DNA of 64,000 nt from Curtobacterium sp. MR_MD2014 (GCF_000772085.1 NZ_CP009755.1:434001-498000), one strand, 5' to 3'. Positions 52,871 through 62,260 are shown, numbered from the stretch's first letter. Numbers and translations: made by a program. The notes: generated by a model not told the origin, from the letters alone.

Positions 52871-53464
52871 CTACTCCTTGACGAGGACGACCTCGTCGAG
52901 GGGCAGGCGGGTGCGCGGAGCGACCTCGCGCTCGGCGGCCTTCTCGTCGAGCTGCGACGGGTCCGCCACGGTGCCGATCGCGGTCACGGTGTAGGGGAGG
53001 AAGCGCTCGGGCAGGTCGAAGGCGGCGCGGAGGCCCTCGGCATCGATGCCGGCCATCTGGTGCACGTGGAGGCCCTCGGCGTGCGCCTGGACGGTCAGCG
53101 CGGTGAGGGACTGGCCGAGGTCGTACTGTGCGAAGGGGCGCTCGTCGCCGTCCTCGGTCGTGGTCTCGAGGATGCCGACCACCAGGGCACTGGCACGGAA
53201 GGCCCACGCGGCGTTGAAGCCGAGCAGGTTGTCGTTGATCTTCGCGAACGTGTCCGTGCCGCGACGGCCGGCGACGAAGCGGCGCGGCTGGTGGTTCATC
53301 GCGGACGCGGCCCAGCGAGCGGCCTCGAGGACGGCGTCGAGCTGGGCGTCGGTCATCGTCGCGGTGTCGTCGTAGGAGCGCGGGCTCCAGCGCTCCTCGA
53401 GCAGCGGCACGAGGGGCTGGCTGGAGTCGGTCGAACGGGAGAGCGTGTCGGGCGTCGAGGTCAT
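52871..53464 (-). CDS. Nitroreductase-family oxidoreductase
   Basis: FMN-dependent reductase, 197 residues. RWSPRSYDDTATMTDAQLDAV and AARWAASAMNHQPRRFV are the typical FMN-binding N-terminal segments; DLGQSLTALTVQAHAEGLHVHQMAGID matches the central region. The natural substrate is unknown (nitroaromatics, quinones). A TACGGT box at 53480-53475 leaves a leader of a few bases. It lies between the HAD phosphatase (same strand) and the divergent AEC transporter. Confidence 0.88.
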   Translation of the reverse strand: MTSTPDTLSRSTDSSQPLVPLLEERWSPRSYDDTATMTDAQLDAVLEAARWAASAMNHQPRRFVAGRRGTDTFAKINDNLLGFNAAWAFRASALVVGILETTTEDGDERPFAQYDLGQSLTALTVQAHAEGLHVHQMAGIDAEGLRAAFDLPERFLPYTVTAIGTVADPSQLDEKAAEREVAPRTRLPLDEVVLVKE

Positions 53465-53638
53465 GGTGCCTGCAACCGTATTCGATGCGAACGCATTTCC
53501 CGGCTGAGTGACGTCACATGTGCGCCGGTCGGTCGCGGCCGGCCGCGGTCGTGCCCGCTGTGCCACGTGTGCTCGGCCGGCCGCACGTGTTGCCGTCCTG
53601 GTCGCCGTCCGTGCCGTCGGGCTGCGAGGATGGGTGCG

Positions 53639-54562
53639 ATGGGTGGCGTGTTGACGGGGTTCGCGATCATCGGCGCGATCATCGCCGCCGGCTACGTGGT
53701 CGGGCGCGTCCGCCTGCTCGGCCCGCACGCGCAGTTCGTGATGAGCCGTCTGGCGTTCTTCGTGCTCATGCCGTGCCTGCTCTTCCACACCATCGCCACG
53801 GCGCACATCGAGTCCTTGCTCTCCCCGATGCTCTGGGTGTCGCTGGTCAGCGCCGTCACGGTCGGGCTCGTCGCCGTCGCGGTGTTCCGCCTGGTGCTCC
53901 GGCGGTCCGTCGCCACGACCACGGTCGGGGCCCTGGCGTCCGGCTACGTGAACGCGAACAACATCGGTCTGCCGGTCGCGGTGTACGTCCTCGGCCAGGC
54001 AACCGCGGTCGTCCCGGTCATCCTGCTGCAGCTCGTCGTGCTGGCCCCGCTCGCCCTGACGGTCCTCGACGCGGCGACGGCGGGCGGTGGCGGCTGGCGG
54101 TCCCGGGTCGTCGGACCCTTCCGGAACCCGATCATCATCGCCTCGCTCGTCGGGCTCGTGTGCTCCGCGCTCCGCCTCGAGCTGCCGGCGCCCGTGCTCG
54201 AACCGTTCTCGTTGGTCGGTGCTGCTGCGGTGCCCGTGGTGCTGCTGTCGTTCGGCATGAGCCTGCACGGCGCGACCCCGCTGCGTGACCGTGCCACACG
54301 ACCGGACGTGCTCGTGGCCTCGGCGCTCAAGCTGCTCGTCATGCCGGCGGTGGCGTACGTCGTCGCCCGGTTCGTCTTCGGGCTCGACGACCAGGACGTC
54401 TTCGTCCTCACCACCCTGGGGGCGCTGCCGGCGGCCCAGAACGTGTTCAACTACGCCCAGCGCTACCAGGCGGCCGTCCCGGTGGCGCGCGACGTGGTGC
54501 TCGTCTCGACGATCGGCGCCGTCCCGGTCCTGGTCGTCATCGCCGCGCTCCTGCACCCCTAG
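53639..54562 (+). CDS. AEC-family transporter
   Basis: Auxin-efflux-carrier-type permease, 307 residues with about ten helices in two halves: GVLTGFAIIGAIIAAGYVVG first, and the conserved NANNIGLPVAVYVLG and NPIIIASLVGLVCS segments. Known bacterial members carry malate or other organic acids. Two in-frame ATGs exist; 53639 is preferred because GAGGA lies about eight bases upstream, and 53630 would add MGA only. Confidence 0.87.
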   Translation: MGGVLTGFAIIGAIIAAGYVVGRVRLLGPHAQFVMSRLAFFVLMPCLLFHTIATAHIESLLSPMLWVSLVSAVTVGLVAVAVFRLVLRRSVATTTVGALASGYVNANNIGLPVAVYVLGQATAVVPVILLQLVVLAPLALTVLDAATAGGGGWRSRVVGPFRNPIIIASLVGLVCSALRLELPAPVLEPFSLVGAAAVPVVLLSFGMSLHGATPLRDRATRPDVLVASALKLLVMPAVAYVVARFVFGLDDQDVFVLTTLGALPAAQNVFNYAQRYQAAVPVARDVVLVSTIGAVPVLVVIAALLHP

Positions 54563-54929
54563 CGCGGGCGCGCCGACCGCGGGATGCCGGGGTCTGCCGA
54601 ACCTGCCGGTGCCTGCCGGTGCCTGCCTGTGCCGATCGGTGCCCTGCCGGGGCTCGCCCTGCCGGCGCCTACCGGTGCTGACCGGGCCATCTCTGTCACG
54701 GTCAGCGGGTTCGGGCGACCGATCGAGCCCGGTCGGTGACCAGCGCGCGGCACGTCGTGCACGCTCGCGGTGGTCCGAGCGCACTCAGGGTGGCCTCGAG
54801 CGCGCTCGGGGACGACAGGGACGGGCGCGCTCGGGGACGTCAGCGGCGGGCGCGCTCGGGGACGTCAGCGGCGGGCGCGCTCCGCGACCGCGGGCGCGGC
54901 GCCGGCTGTCGGCCGGGACCGGGCCGGCG
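54563..54929. other. Intergenic region rich in short repeats
   Basis: No gene seen. The first half has degenerate TGCCGGTGCC-type repeats (54597-54690); the second half has 25-base tandem repeats. It separates the convergent AEC transporter and xthA genes, and no clean terminator hairpin is obvious. Confidence 0.5.
54798..54882. repeat. 25-base tandem repeats
   Basis: Two perfect adjacent copies (54823-54847 and 54848-54872) containing GCGCGCTCGGGGACGTC, one degenerate copy before (54798-54822) and a partial copy after. Confidence 0.85.
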
Positions 54930-55766
54930 TCAGAAGATCATCGGACGATCGTCGTCGAGCGAGGTCTCCAGGTCGAGGTCGACCGACACCGGGACGTGGT
55001 CGCTCGGGGCGTCACCCTTGCGCTCGTCGCGGTGGATCGTGGCGCCGACGGTGACGTCCGCGAACGCCTGCGACCCGAGCACGAAGTCGATGCGCATGCC
55101 CTCGTTGCGGGGGAAGCGGAGCGACTTGTAGTCCCAGTAGGTGTAGCCCTCTGGCACGAGGGGGCGGACGACGTCCTGCAGCCCGCGGGTCTCGAACTCG
55201 CGGAACGCCGCACGCTCCGGCTCGCTGACGTGCGTGGCGCCCTCGAACACCCGGAGGTCCCAGACGTCCTGGTCGAGCGGCGCGACGTTCCAGTCGCCCA
55301 TCAGCGCGAGCGGGGTGTCCGGTTCGGCGTCGAGCCACTCGGTCGTGCGGTCGGCCAGCTGTGCGAGCCAGTCGAGCTTGTACGTGTAGTGCGGGTCACC
55401 GAGCTCCCGGCCGTTCGGGACGTAGAGGCTCCACAGCCGGACACCGTCGACGGTGACGCCCATCGCCCGTGCTTCGACCGGCAGGTCCGGCCCCTCGTGG
55501 CCCTTGAGGAAGCCGGGCTGACCGGGGAAGTCGCGGGTGACGTCCTCCATCGGCAGGCGACTGGCGAACGCGACGCCGTTCCACTGGTTCAGCCCGTGCG
55601 CCTCGACCTGGTAGCCGGCCGCCTCGAACGCCTCGACCGGGAACTGCTCCGGCTTGCACTTGATCTCCTGCATGCCGAGGACGTCGACGTCCTCGCGCAC
55701 CAGCCAGTCGACGATCCGGCCCACTCGGGTGCGGACGGAGTTCACGTTCCAGGTCGCCACGCGCAT
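54930..55766 (-). CDS. xthA: Exodeoxyribonuclease III
   Basis: AP endonuclease and 3'-5' exonuclease for base-excision repair, 278 residues. Motifs of the EEP fold: WNVNSVRTR, LGMQEIK (metal-binding Glu), MGDWNVAPLDQDVWD, RIDFVLGS and the C-terminal SDHVPV with catalytic Asp-His. The ATG at 55766 is preceded by TAGGTT seven bases upstream, pointing to a leaderless transcript. Confidence 0.94.
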   Translation of the reverse strand: MRVATWNVNSVRTRVGRIVDWLVREDVDVLGMQEIKCKPEQFPVEAFEAAGYQVEAHGLNQWNGVAFASRLPMEDVTRDFPGQPGFLKGHEGPDLPVEARAMGVTVDGVRLWSLYVPNGRELGDPHYTYKLDWLAQLADRTTEWLDAEPDTPLALMGDWNVAPLDQDVWDLRVFEGATHVSEPERAAFREFETRGLQDVVRPLVPEGYTYWDYKSLRFPRNEGMRIDFVLGSQAFADVTVGATIHRDERKGDAPSDHVPVSVDLDLETSLDDDRPMIF

Positions 55767-55875
55767 GGGATCGAACCTACCGGTGACGGCTGGCACGCCG
55801 CTCGCGCCGGACCAGGAGCTGACACCCGGCGCGTCCGGCCCGACGCCGCTGGCCCGACGATTCTGGCCGGGTGTG

Positions 55876-55911
55876 CGACATCGCACCCGTCGATCGACAG
55901 GTGCGATGTCG
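55876..55911 (-). terminator. Inverted repeat downstream of the M23 peptidase gene
   Basis: CGACATCGCACC pairs with GGTGCGATGTCG across a 12-base spacer that itself holds TCGATCGA. It lies 74 bases beyond the peptidase stop on the minus strand. GTGCGACATCGCAC in the left arm is a smaller palindrome. Confidence 0.5.
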
Positions 55912-55918
55912 GAGTCGC

Positions 55919-55976
55919 GGCGTGACGCGCGCCGCCCGCCGTGCAGCGCCGGCGTGACGAGCGCCGCCCGCCGTGC
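55919..55976. repeat. 26-base direct repeat
   Basis: Two copies beginning GGCGTGACG and ending CCCGCCGTGC, with one mismatch, start at 55919 and 55951. Confidence 0.8.
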
Positions 55977-55984
55977 GCTCCGGA

Positions 55985-57349
55985 CTAGAGGCGGACTCCC
56001 CGCGCCGCCATGAACGGAGCCGGGTCGATCGTGGCGCCGTTGATGTGGACCTCGTAGTGCAGGTGGCAGCCGGTCGAGTTGCCCGTCGAGCCGACCAGGG
56101 CGATGAGCTGCCCCGCCGAGACCCGCTGGCCGGGGGAGACCCGGAAGCCACCGTTCACGATGTGGCCGTACGCGGTCGAGACACCGCCGCCGTGGTTGAT
56201 GCGGACGTAGTTGCCGTACCCGCCGTACCAGCCGACGTACTCGACCGTGCCGGACGAGGCCGCGACGATCGCCGTCGAGCAGCCGCTCGTCAGGTCGAGT
56301 CCGTCATGCTTCGTGACGCGACCGGTGATCGGGTGCACGCGGTACCCGTACGGGCTGATGACGTAGCCACCGCCGGGGCGCACCCAGCCGGTGCCGGAGC
56401 CGGAACCGACCCCGCCGCCCCCGCCGCCACCGCCGGCAGCCGGAGCGGGCGCACCGCCGCCGCCACCGCCACCGCCACCGCGGTTCGCTGCCGCCGCCTG
56501 TGCGTCGGCCAGCCGCTGGGCTTCGCGCTGCCGTGCGGCCTCGGCCTCCTGCCGGGCCTTCTCCTCAGCCGCCTTGCGGACCTTCTCACCCTCGGCGAAC
56601 TCGGCCTCGGTGCGCACACGCCCCGAGGTCAGGGTCGCGAGCTGGGCGTCGAGCCGCGCCTTGTTCTCCTGCTGCTCGTCGTACGCGGCCTGGACCTTGT
56701 CGGCGGCTGCCTGGGCCGCCTGCATCTTGCGCTCGGCCTCGGCCGCGAGCTCGTCGAGCGCCTTCGACGCGCGGTCGGCCTGCGCGGTCAGCGACCGGGC
56801 GACCGAGGCGTCGGCGCTCGCCGCTGCCTCGACCCGCTCGGCCTGCTCCGACAGCTTGCTCAGGGCGCCGAGGTCGTACAGCAGGTCGCGGGCGTCCTCG
56901 CCCTCGGCCAGGACCGACGCCGTCACGTCGGCGCCACCGTGCCGCGCCATCTGCGCCGCGAACTGCCCCGCCTGCGACGCGCTGCGCTCGGCGATCTCGG
57001 CGTGCTCGTCGGCCTCGGCACGGAGCTTCTGCTCGGTGGCCGCGGCTTCCTGCGCTTCGCTCTGCGCGTCGAAGAAGTCGTCACCGAGGCGCTTCGCCTC
57101 GGCCTCGGCTTCCTGCACCTGGTCCGACAGCCCGGAGATGACCCCGCGGATCTTCGTGATCTGCTCCTGCTTCGCGGACTCCTGCCCCCGGGCCGCCATG
57201 ACCTCGTCCCACGAGGGGTACTTCGCGGCGCTCGCGCTCGGCGCGTCGACGAGCACCGTCGCGAGCAGGCCGGCGAGGGCCAGGCCGGTGGCGGCGATGC
57301 GGAGACGGAGGGCGGGGCGCGGGACGCGGTGGCTTGTGGGACGAGTCAC
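55985..57349 (-). CDS. Secreted M23 (LytM-type) peptidoglycan endopeptidase with coiled coil
   Basis: About 454 residues. A signal segment (LRIAATGLALAGLLATVLV, cleavage near SASA) is followed by long Ala/Glu/Gln-rich coiled coil (about 55-290), a poly-Gly/Pro linker, and the M23 domain. Zinc ligands are in KHDGLDL and CHLHYEVH; YGHIVNGGFRVSPGQRVSAG is the core. The layout matches actinobacterial NlpD/EnvC-like regulators of cell separation; since HxxxD and HxH are intact it should be catalytic. GTG 57349 is chosen because a TATAGG/TAGGCT box lies just upstream, inside the longer ATG 57367 version. Confidence 0.9.
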   Translation of the reverse strand: MTRPTSHRVPRPALRLRIAATGLALAGLLATVLVDAPSASAAKYPSWDEVMAARGQESAKQEQITKIRGVISGLSDQVQEAEAEAKRLGDDFFDAQSEAQEAAATEQKLRAEADEHAEIAERSASQAGQFAAQMARHGGADVTASVLAEGEDARDLLYDLGALSKLSEQAERVEAAASADASVARSLTAQADRASKALDELAAEAERKMQAAQAAADKVQAAYDEQQENKARLDAQLATLTSGRVRTEAEFAEGEKVRKAAEEKARQEAEAARQREAQRLADAQAAAANRGGGGGGGGGAPAPAAGGGGGGGGVGSGSGTGWVRPGGGYVISPYGYRVHPITGRVTKHDGLDLTSGCSTAIVAASSGTVEYVGWYGGYGNYVRINHGGGVSTAYGHIVNGGFRVSPGQRVSAGQLIALVGSTGNSTGCHLHYEVHINGATIDPAPFMAARGVRL

Positions 57350-57442
57350 GGGGTCGAGCCTATACATCCGTACAGCCCGCGCGACACGCCGCCGCGCCGC
57401 CTGTGGAGAACTCCCGACGGCATCACGCGCCGCGACCGCGCG

Positions 57443-59131
57443 TCAGAAGCCCCGCTCGCGACGGATGGCGTCCGCGCTGCCGACCACGTCGCGCTGCAGG
57501 ACGGCCGCCCCGACCGTGCCCGCGTAGTCGTAGACGTCGAACCCTGTGCAGTGCGTGATGGTCGCCGGCGCCCCGAGCGAGTCCTCGACCGCGGTCGTCC
57601 AGACGTCGTTGGCACCGATCACCACGAAGGTCGGTCTGGCATCCCGGTAGGCACCGAGGTCGACGAGCCACGGGTAGGTCTCGAACGTGTCCCGGACCTG
57701 CAGGAGCTCGACGTCGTCGGACGCGTACGCCGCCAGGGGCCGGACGGTCCAGAACTGCCCGACGCCGGTGACCTGCCGTCCGTCCGCCCAGCGGTCCAGG
57801 CAGTCCGCCGGCGCGTACCGGGCCGTCGCGACGGTGCTGACCGTGGTCGGGGCGACGGCCGCCCCACCCAGCAGGACCACCGCCGCGGCGATCGCCGCGG
57901 CGAGCTGCACGCCGCGGCGCGGCCGGTGCACCCGGGTCCGACGGACGGCGGAGCGCACGAGCTCGGCGACGGCGACGAGCGCCAGGAGCGGTGCGGTCAC
58001 GATCGGCTCGAGGTACCGCGGTGTCTCCGACCCGGCGACGACCACCCCGACGGACACCGCCACGACCGTCACGAGCGGCAGCACGGTCGCGACGAGCACG
58101 GTCCGCGCGGTCCGCACCCGCCAGGCCCAGACCGTGCCGCCGACGGCCAGCACCACGCCCGCGAAGAGCAGCAGCAGCTCGGCGTCGCCACGGGCCGACC
58201 CGGCGCGGTCGTCGGTCAGCGCCGCGAAGAAGGCGAGCGTCCGGCCCGCCTGCTCCGGGTGCACGTAGGTCGACGGGTCGAGCGACACGAACGGGGCGAG
58301 CGGGATCCGGAGCAGGTACCCGACGACGGAACCGGCGACGAGGACGGCCGACATCCACCCGGTCGGACGCCAGGGGACGCGTCGCGCGAGCGAGAGCAGC
58401 ACGAGGGTCACGACGACGGGCGCCGCCGACCACGGGACGTACAACGGGTTCGACGCCGTGGTGCACGCGGCGACGAGGCCGGTCACGACGAGGACGACGA
58501 CGGAGGCGCGGCCGGTCCGGACCGCGCGGAGCACCAGGACCGCGGTGCCGAGCATGGCGAGCACAGCGCCGTAGTAGTAGGTCGTCGTCAGGAGGAGTGA
58601 TCCGAGTTCGAGCGAGGTCGCAGTTGCCGTGTACTCCGTGAGCACGATCGCGGTCACGAACCCGAGCGCGACGGCGGACACCGCGATCCTGGCCGACCGG
58701 CGTGCGGCCGGCATGAGCTCGTTCGCCGCCGCCCGCACCAGCGCGTACACGGCGAGCAGCACGAGCACGCCGTTCAGCGCCAGCGCCTGCTGCGGGGTCG
58801 CGGTGACGAGGGAGCAGAGCAGGTAGACGGGCAGCTCGGGGAAGAAGAACAGGGCCGGTGACATCGCCCACTCGAACGGCTGCCCGAGCCGGATCGACCG
58901 TTCGACGAGCGGCAGCAGGACGGAGTCGCCGTCGTACCAGAGCAGGGCGACCCGCTCGGTGACCAGGACGTGGCCGAGGGCGATGACGGCCAGGGCGAGC
59001 GCGACGGCGGCGCCCAGTGCCTCCTGGCCGGACGCGACCCACCGGCGGCGCGACGGCGGACCCGCCGGAGCGATCGCGACCGGCTCCGGGACCGCAGCGC
59101 GGCCGGACGGGCCGGGCGCGACGGGTGACAT
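57443..59131 (-). CDS. Large polytopic membrane protein, glycosyltransferase-C-like layout
   Basis: 562 residues with a Pro-rich cytoplasmic start (MSPVAPGPSGRAAVPEP), about 11 membrane helices between residues 32 and 430, and a soluble extracytoplasmic C-terminal domain of about 120 residues (YAPADCLDRWADGRQVTGVG to IRRERGF) with two Cys. The first loop WYDGDSVLLPLVERSI has an acidic residue where GT-C enzymes keep their catalytic Asp. No family is certain. TACGCT six bases before the ATG suggests a leaderless mRNA. It is divergent from pyrE. Confidence 0.7.
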   Translation of the reverse strand: MSPVAPGPSGRAAVPEPVAIAPAGPPSRRRWVASGQEALGAAVALALAVIALGHVLVTERVALLWYDGDSVLLPLVERSIRLGQPFEWAMSPALFFFPELPVYLLCSLVTATPQQALALNGVLVLLAVYALVRAAANELMPAARRSARIAVSAVALGFVTAIVLTEYTATATSLELGSLLLTTTYYYGAVLAMLGTAVLVLRAVRTGRASVVVLVVTGLVAACTTASNPLYVPWSAAPVVVTLVLLSLARRVPWRPTGWMSAVLVAGSVVGYLLRIPLAPFVSLDPSTYVHPEQAGRTLAFFAALTDDRAGSARGDAELLLLFAGVVLAVGGTVWAWRVRTARTVLVATVLPLVTVVAVSVGVVVAGSETPRYLEPIVTAPLLALVAVAELVRSAVRRTRVHRPRRGVQLAAAIAAAVVLLGGAAVAPTTVSTVATARYAPADCLDRWADGRQVTGVGQFWTVRPLAAYASDDVELLQVRDTFETYPWLVDLGAYRDARPTFVVIGANDVWTTAVEDSLGAPATITHCTGFDVYDYAGTVGAAVLQRDVVGSADAIRRERGF

Positions 59132-59193
59132 GAGCGGAGCGTACCGAGCGAGCCGTGACGCCGCCTGGCGATGGCGTTCCGGGGCCGAGCGAC

Positions 59194-59199
59194 TACCCT
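59194..59199 (+). promoter_or_regulatory. -10 box of pyrE
   Basis: TACCCT lies eight bases before the GTG at 59208, like the TACCCT box before the methyltransferase at 22733. A leaderless or nearly leaderless transcript is expected. Confidence 0.5.
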
Positions 59200-59207
59200 T
59201 GTGGGCT

Positions 59208-59759
59208 GTGACCGACACGCGCGACCAGCTGATCCAGCACATCTCCGCAGACGCGGTGTTCCACGGCGACTTCACGCTCACCAGCGGCAAGCAGGCGTCG
59301 TACTACATCGACCTGCGCAAGGTGAGCCTCGACCACCGGGTCGCTCCGCTCATCGGCCAGGTGATGACGGACCTGCTGCAGCAGGTGCCGGACGTCGACG
59401 CCGTTGGTGGCCTCACCATGGGCGCCGACCCGATCGCGAGTGCCGTGCTGCACCAGGCCGCGGCGCGCGGACTCTCCTACGACGCGTTCGTCGTGCGCAA
59501 GGAGCCGAAGGACCACGGCCGCGGCCGCCAGGTCGAGGGTCCGGACGTCCGCGGCAAGCGCGTCGTCGTGCTCGAGGACACCTCCACGACGGGCGGCTCG
59601 CCGCTCAAGGCCGCCGAGGCGCTCGAGCGCGAGGGCGCGATCATCGCCGCAGTGGCCGTCGTCGTCGACCGCGACACCGGCGCGAAGGAGCGGATCGAGG
59701 CGGCCGGCTACCCCTACTTCGCCGCGATCGGACTGGCCGACCTGGGGCTGAGCGCGTGA
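59208..59759 (+). CDS. pyrE: Orotate phosphoribosyltransferase
   Basis: Adds phosphoribose to orotate in pyrimidine synthesis, 183 residues. FTLTSGKQASYYIDLRKV at the N-terminus, VGGLTMGADPIASAV, FVVRKEPKDHGRGRQVEG (catalytic flexible loop) and the PRPP motif VVVLEDTSTTGGS are all present. GTG 59208 is the start because of the promoter spacing. It overlaps the next gene by GTGA and stands apart from other pyr genes, as usual in actinobacteria. Confidence 0.95.
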   Translation: MTDTRDQLIQHISADAVFHGDFTLTSGKQASYYIDLRKVSLDHRVAPLIGQVMTDLLQQVPDVDAVGGLTMGADPIASAVLHQAAARGLSYDAFVVRKEPKDHGRGRQVEGPDVRGKRVVVLEDTSTTGGSPLKAAEALEREGAIIAAVAVVVDRDTGAKERIEAAGYPYFAAIGLADLGLSA

Positions 59760-62182
59760 CCGGGGAGCGTCCGGACGACGCGCGCGATCCCGACCGTCCG
59801 TCCGGCCCGGCAGACGGGGCGGACGACCGGGAGGCCCTGCGCGCGTCCGGCTCGGACGCTCCGTTCCGCGGTCTCCGCAGTGCCGCCGACATCTTCGGTG
59901 CGCCGCGTGGTGCCGACGAGTGGCCCTCGCGCCGCGAGCGGCGCGAGGCGGAGCGGGCTGCTCGTGAGACCGGCGCGCCACTGCCGGAGCCGTTCGAGCC
60001 GGAGGCCGTCGACCCCGCACCGGTCGCGCCCGCACCGGTCGTGCCGGCACCGCCCGTCGGCGACCGTGAGGCCGGGTCCGGCCCGGGGTCCACGTCCGGG
60101 GCTGGGTCCGGATCCGAGTCCGACGAGGATGCCGGAGCGACCCAGGCGATCCACATGGGCGACGAGCTCCGCGAGCCGTCGGAGAACCCGCAGGCGACGG
60201 TCGAGCACGAGCGCGAGACGCTCGGGGACCGCATCCCGCCCGCTGCGCCGGTGCCGCCGACGAGCACGGTCTCGCACCCGTCCTCGATCTCGCTGCCGAC
60301 CGCGATGCGCCACCGGGACGAGCGCGCTGCCGAGAACCGCGCCGTCGACGACGAGCGACGACGTGCCGACCCGTTCGGCCAGGGGCGCAGCGACGTCGAC
60401 TGGCTCGGGCGGGTCACCGGGTCGCAGCCGGGAACGCCCGCGCCGACGCCGACCGGGCCGGTCGCGCAGCCGCTCGGGGTCGAGAACGTCCTGCCGCCCG
60501 CGCCGGCACCCACGAACGAGCCGCCGAGCTTCACCGAGCTGCTGCGCCTGCAGGGAGCGGGTGACGCTGCCTCGGCCGGCGCGACGGAACGGCCGTTCGA
60601 CTGGGCGATCCGGGACGACGAGACCGGCGAGGTCCCGACGACGCTGACGACCGGCCGGTTCGACACCACGGCACTCGGGGCTGGGTCGTGGTCGCTCGCG
60701 GACGAGGCGGACGACGACGTGGTCGCGGGCGAGGTCGACACGCCTGCCGGTGGGCTCCCGAGCGGGCTGCTCGCGGCGCCGGTGCCGGCACCGCTGCCGG
60801 TACCCGCTCCGGTGCCGACGTCGGCCCCGGCGGATGCGAAGGACGACGACGTGGCACGGACGACGGCGCTGCCGGCGGTGCAGGACGACGACCGGGGCGA
60901 CCGCGAACACCGCGACGACGATGCACGGACGACGGCGGTGCCGGCCGTGGGCGGTGTCGGACGTGACGACTCCGCTGCGGACGCGCCGATGCCCGTCGCT
61001 GCAGCGGCGACCCCCTGGTGGGCGGAGCCCGACGCCACCGTGCCGCCGACCGCGGCGCCGCCGCTGATCGAACCGGCGTCGTCGGACGCCACCGCTGCGT
61101 ACCCGGCGCACCTCCCGCCGTCCGTCGGCCAGGACCTCCGGGGGCTGGCCGGCGATCGCGACGCCCGCAGCGACCGCCGCGACCGCCGCGACGAGGACGA
61201 CGTTCACGACGAGCGGTACGACGAGCACCCCGTCGAGCGCCTGCCCGCCGCTGCACCGGACGACCTCGACCAGGACGAGTGGGACGGCCGCGAGACGAGC
61301 GACACGAGCGTCATCAAGGACCTGTTCGGCACGGCTGCGGTCGGGCAGCTCGGCGACACCGGGTACGACCCCGAGGACTCGGGGACGCGCATGATGCCCG
61401 CGGTCGCCGCTCCGGCCGGCGCTCCCGGTCGTGACGGGACGCCCGGTGCACGCGCAGCAACCCCTGGGACGGCTCCCGACCGCACGGCCTCGGGGAGCAC
61501 GGCTCCCGGCGACGGTGGCGGACGGGACAACTTCATCAACGAGGGCTTCGGGCGGCTCGCGGGCGAGGGCAAGCGCGGCAAGCAGTTGCTCGTGATCGGA
61601 GCCGTCGTGCTCATCGTGGTGCTGCTGGTGGCGGTCTTCGGGCTCACCCGCTGGATCCTCGGGAACTCCATCAGCGAGGAGAGCGCTCCCGCGGCGAGCG
61701 CGTCGTCCGCCGCTGCGTCGGCCGCTCCCTCGGACGAGCCCTCGGACGAGCAGTCAACCGAGGCCGCCGCGGCCCCCGCACCGCCGCTGCAGTTCGCGAC
61801 CACCCAGGCCGCCCCGGGTGAGCACGCCTGGAACGAGCTCGCCGGCGGTGAGTGCCTGTCGCCGTTCACCGACGCCTGGGCGCAGTCCTTCACGGTGGTC
61901 GACTGCGCAGCAGCGCACGCCGGGCAGCTGACCGCCCGGATCCAGGTCGAGGCCGGAGCGTGGCCGGGGCCGGACGACCTGGCGGCGCAGGCGGCTCAGG
62001 TGTGCCAGACCGCCCAGGCAGTCGACACCGCGGCGGCGGCGCGGTACGGCGACGTGCAGGTGCAGGGCACCTACGCGCCCGACCAGGAGACCTGGGACCG
62101 CGGCAACACCTTCATCTCGTGCTTCGCGACGCGCTCGAGCGGCCAGCCGTTGACCGGCTCGCTCGCCCCGAGCGGCACCTGA
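59756..62182 (+). CDS. Long single-pass membrane protein with Cys-rich extracytoplasmic domain
   Basis: 808 residues. Residues 1 to about 600 are low-complexity, rich in Pro, Ala, Asp, Glu and Thr, and likely disordered in the cytoplasm. One membrane helix (about 608-630, VIGAVVLIVVLLVAVFGL) follows a basic GKRGKQ. After an acidic Ser/Ala linker comes a compact outer domain of about 130 residues with four Cys (GECLSPF, VDCAAAHAGQL, QVCQTAQ, FISCFAT), which resembles the septum-formation/DUF4190-associated domain of actinobacteria. GTG overlaps the pyrE stop. A role in envelope or division scaffolding is a guess. Confidence 0.75.
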   Translation: MTGERPDDARDPDRPSGPADGADDREALRASGSDAPFRGLRSAADIFGAPRGADEWPSRRERREAERAARETGAPLPEPFEPEAVDPAPVAPAPVVPAPPVGDREAGSGPGSTSGAGSGSESDEDAGATQAIHMGDELREPSENPQATVEHERETLGDRIPPAAPVPPTSTVSHPSSISLPTAMRHRDERAAENRAVDDERRRADPFGQGRSDVDWLGRVTGSQPGTPAPTPTGPVAQPLGVENVLPPAPAPTNEPPSFTELLRLQGAGDAASAGATERPFDWAIRDDETGEVPTTLTTGRFDTTALGAGSWSLADEADDDVVAGEVDTPAGGLPSGLLAAPVPAPLPVPAPVPTSAPADAKDDDVARTTALPAVQDDDRGDREHRDDDARTTAVPAVGGVGRDDSAADAPMPVAAAATPWWAEPDATVPPTAAPPLIEPASSDATAAYPAHLPPSVGQDLRGLAGDRDARSDRRDRRDEDDVHDERYDEHPVERLPAAAPDDLDQDEWDGRETSDTSVIKDLFGTAAVGQLGDTGYDPEDSGTRMMPAVAAPAGAPGRDGTPGARAATPGTAPDRTASGSTAPGDGGGRDNFINEGFGRLAGEGKRGKQLLVIGAVVLIVVLLVAVFGLTRWILGNSISEESAPAASASSAAASAAPSDEPSDEQSTEAAAAPAPPLQFATTQAAPGEHAWNELAGGECLSPFTDAWAQSFTVVDCAAAHAGQLTARIQVEAGAWPGPDDLAAQAAQVCQTAQAVDTAAAARYGDVQVQGTYAPDQETWDRGNTFISCFATRSSGQPLTGSLAPSGT

Positions 62183-62202
62183 CCCGCCCCCTCTCCGCCA
62201 GA

Positions 62203-62260
62203 CGCAACCTCGGCGGTTGCTCGCAGCGTTGTACCGCTGCGAGCAACCGCCGACGTTGCG
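62203..62260. terminator. Strong hairpin after the pyrE operon
   Basis: An 18-base perfect stem (CGGCGGTTGCTCGCAGCG and its complement) with a TTGTAC loop is extended by outer arms CGCAAC/GTTGCG across a two-base internal loop. It lies 20 bases after the stop. GCGGGA-type repeats follow to 62330. Confidence 0.8.
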
